Shown: positions 62,320 to 64,000 of the stretch, one piece after another
Position numbering within the stretch: the first letter of the stretch is position 1
Layout: each line of letters opens with the position of its first letter
Assembly (NCBI RefSeq): GCF_001693815.1
Contig: NZ_MBQD01000025.1
Span: 1 to 64,000, forward strand
DNA from: Tessaracoccus lapidicaptus
Lineage (GTDB): Bacteria; Actinomycetota; Actinomycetes; Propionibacteriales; Propionibacteriaceae
Reading direction: 5' to 3'
DNA length: 64,000 nucleotides
The notes under the pieces: generated by a model
Databases searched by the model: none
What the model was told of the DNA's origin: nothing
The model's input: only the letters and a program-made list of their open reading frames with translations
Made by a program: the position numbers and the translations under genes

Positions 62320-64000
62320 GTGGAGAAACGACCCAGATCCGGCCGCGCCACCAACGGCACCACCGGCGCCTCCGGGTCGCCGCGGCCGCGCGCCTCCGGC
62401 ACGAACGGCCGTCCCGCGCCATCCACCCGGCGCGCGTCGACGCCGCGCCCCGCCGCCCGGCCCGCCGCGTCACGGTCCCGCGCCGCCGCCCCGGGCACCC
62501 CCCGGCCCCGCCGCTACCGCAAGACGCTGCGGCTGCCGGTCGGGCGGGCCACCGTCCGCATCCGCGTGTTCATGCTGAGCCTGGCGCTGCTGCTGTCGGT
62601 GGCGGTCGTGCGCGCCGTGCAGCTGCAGGGCATCGACTCGCAGGCCTTCGCGGCGGAGGCCGCCGCCAAGATGCAGTCGACCCGCGACCTGCCCGCCACC
62701 CGTGGGTCGATCACCGACCGCAACGGCGTGGTCATGGCCGCGACCGAGCCGGCGATGATCGTCTCCATCGACCCCGACATGATCCGCACCAACGGGGCCG
62801 ACAAGCGCTACCCGATGAGCGATAAGAAGCAGGAGGAGGCGGCGGCCGCCCCCGACGCCGTCGCCGAGATCCTCGTCAAGCATCTCGGTGGCCGGAAGTC
62901 GACCTACCTGGACCTGATCGACACGCCGGACTCGCGCTACGAGGTCGTCGAGCGCAAGGTGCCCGCGGCGGTCTACACCGCGATCAAGGACGACATGGCG
63001 CTCGGCTTCGGCGGCGACGGCAGGCGGCCCTGGTACGGCGTGTTCGGCGACCCGGACCCCATCCGCGTCTACCCGAACCGCTCCGTCGCCTCCAGCGTCG
63101 TCGGCTTCGTCAACCACGAGGGCAAGGGCGCCGCGGGCCTCGAGTACGCGCTGGACGCCGAGCTCGACGGCACCCCGGGCAGCATGGTCTACGACTGGTC
63201 CACCTACGGCCGCATCCCCCTCGGCACCAACATCATGACGCCGGCGGTCGACGGCGCGTCGTACCAGCTCACGCTGGACTCGGACCTGACCTGGATGGCC
63301 GAGCAGATTCTGGCCGAGCACGTGAAGCGCGCCGGCGCCGCCACCGGCAAGGCCGTCGTCATGAACGTCAAGACCGGTGAGATCCTCGCCCTGGCCAACT
63401 CGCCGGGCTTCGACTCGGCCAACCCGTCGGCCACCGACGCCGAGGACCGGGGCAACCGCGTCGTCACCGAGGCCTACGAGCCCGGGTCGGTGGAGAAGGT
63501 CCTCACCATGGCGGCCCTCGCGGACCAGGGGCTCGTGAGCCCGACGACCAAGGTGATCGTCCCGCCGCGCATCGCGTCCGGCGCCGGCTACGTCCGCGAC
63601 TCCTTCGACCACGGCACCATCAACCTCACCGCCAGCGGCGTCGTGGCGCAGTCGTCGAACATCGGCACCATCATGCTGACCCGCCAGATGGACAAGGCGC
63701 TGCTCGCCGAGTACCTCGGCGACTTCGGCCTGGGTGCCAAGTCCGGCGTCGGCCTGCCCGGCGAGACCACCGGCAGCATTCCGGGCGCCGACATGGCCGA
63801 CTACACCCGCGACCAGGTGTCCTTCGGTCAGGGCCTCTCGGTCAACGCGATCCAGATGGCCGCCGCCATCAACACCGTCGCCAACGGCGGTACCTACGTG
63901 CAGCCGACCATCATCAAGTCCGCGACGACCGCCGACGGCACCGCCATCGAGCTGCCGACCCCCGCGACGCGACGCGTGGTCTCCGAAGAGGCGGCCGACG
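62320..64000 (+). CDS. ftsI: Penicillin-binding protein 2 (FtsI/PbpB), 3' end outside the window
   Basis: The first 560 residues of a septal transpeptidase are present, starting at GTG 62320, 3 bp after the FtsL-like stop. A disordered Arg/Pro/Ala-rich N-terminus (1-65) precedes a membrane helix (RIRVFMLSLALLLSVAVV), a PBP dimerisation domain (ATRGSITDRNG) and the transpeptidase domain. The acylated serine is in YEPGSVEKVLTM (Ser390, SxxK), differing from the common STFK. The SxN motif is in VAQSSNIGTI. The KTG motif lies beyond the window edge. It cross-links septal peptidoglycan. Confidence 0.95.
   Translation, partial: MEKRPRSGRATNGTTGASGSPRPRASGTNGRPAPSTRRASTPRPAARPAASRSRAAAPGTPRPRRYRKTLRLPVGRATVRIRVFMLSLALLLSVAVVRAVQLQGIDSQAFAAEAAAKMQSTRDLPATRGSITDRNGVVMAATEPAMIVSIDPDMIRTNGADKRYPMSDKKQEEAAAAPDAVAEILVKHLGGRKSTYLDLIDTPDSRYEVVERKVPAAVYTAIKDDMALGFGGDGRRPWYGVFGDPDPIRVYPNRSVASSVVGFVNHEGKGAAGLEYALDAELDGTPGSMVYDWSTYGRIPLGTNIMTPAVDGASYQLTLDSDLTWMAEQILAEHVKRAGAATGKAVVMNVKTGEILALANSPGFDSANPSATDAEDRGNRVVTEAYEPGSVEKVLTMAALADQGLVSPTTKVIVPPRIASGAGYVRDSFDHGTINLTASGVVAQSSNIGTIMLTRQMDKALLAEYLGDFGLGAKSGVGLPGETTGSIPGADMADYTRDQVSFGQGLSVNAIQMAAAINTVANGGTYVQPTIIKSATTADGTAIELPTPATRRVVSEEAAD

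Noticed and set aside
62320-64000. ftsI as a pseudogene because its common STFK motif reads SVEK and KTG is missing
   Set aside because: SVEK still fits SxxK, the SxN motif is intact, the frame is open, and KTG simply lies beyond the window end.

Overview
This window looks like chromosomal DNA of a high-GC actinomycete, most probably of the Propionibacteriaceae. That placement is an inference from four things: very GC-rich codon use, actinobacterial families (DUF3040, MacS-type kinase, DUF222-HNH, sunset-like domain, PknL-type kinase with PASTA repeats), gene order, and arrays of GC-rich hairpin repeats. I recognise a conserved actinobacterial backbone that follows the order around M. tuberculosis Rv2196 to Rv2163c: qcrB-qcrA-qcrC-ctaE, trpD, a DEDDh exonuclease, an NlpC/P60 hydrolase, a PlsC-type acyltransferase, class II DAHP synthase, a PknL-type kinase, polyprenyl synthase, metF, and mraZ-rsmH-ftsL-ftsI.

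Layout. 1-1.3 kb: a 76-bp repeat and a pirin. 1.3-8.3 kb: the respiratory bcc-aa3 genes, divergent to ctaG-like, a receiver-like protein and trpD. 8.4-22.8 kb: an accessory block with prepilin peptidase, DUF222-HNH protein, YcaQ-like protein, a cell-surface group (CapD-like dehydratase, SGNH protein, and an epimerase-reductase-tyrosine phosphatase fusion), a sunset-domain membrane protein, a MauE-thioredoxin fusion, a cyclophilin and an ABC-2 exporter. 22.8-44.7 kb: backbone nuclease, NlpC/P60, acyltransferase, MacS/MacR, aroG, threonine aldolase, EamA, PASTA kinase, ThiE-like, CtpE-like P-type ATPase, polyprenyl synthase, metF and HelD. 44.7-55.3 kb: a second accessory block with stacked palindromes and a minisatellite, an FNT channel, DsbA-CcdA, an FAD enzyme, a LexA-boxed DUF6504-dnaE2-dinB operon and a class I glutamine amidotransferase. 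55.3-64 kb: DUF3040, the TgpA-DUF58-MoxR operon and the start of the division/cell-wall cluster (mraZ, rsmH, ftsL-like, ftsI, the last cut by the window edge).

How genes work together. QcrABC and CtaE belong to the respiratory supercomplex; CtaG-like helps copper loading, and DsbA/CcdA could serve haem c attachment. The three-gene surface group probably handles polysaccharide. The DnaE2-DinB pair is a probable SOS mutagenesis module. About eighteen genes that lead transcription units have a TANNNT-like -10 box 6-7 nt before the start codon, which suggests widespread leaderless transcription and supports several start choices. Convergent gene junctions carry arrays of variable hairpins that end in a shared TCTCGAAGGGTCGT sequence.

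The most unusual item is the 648-residue RmlC-RmlD-phosphatase fusion at 12193-14139: both sugar-nucleotide domains have lost key catalytic residues while the phosphatase keeps its own.
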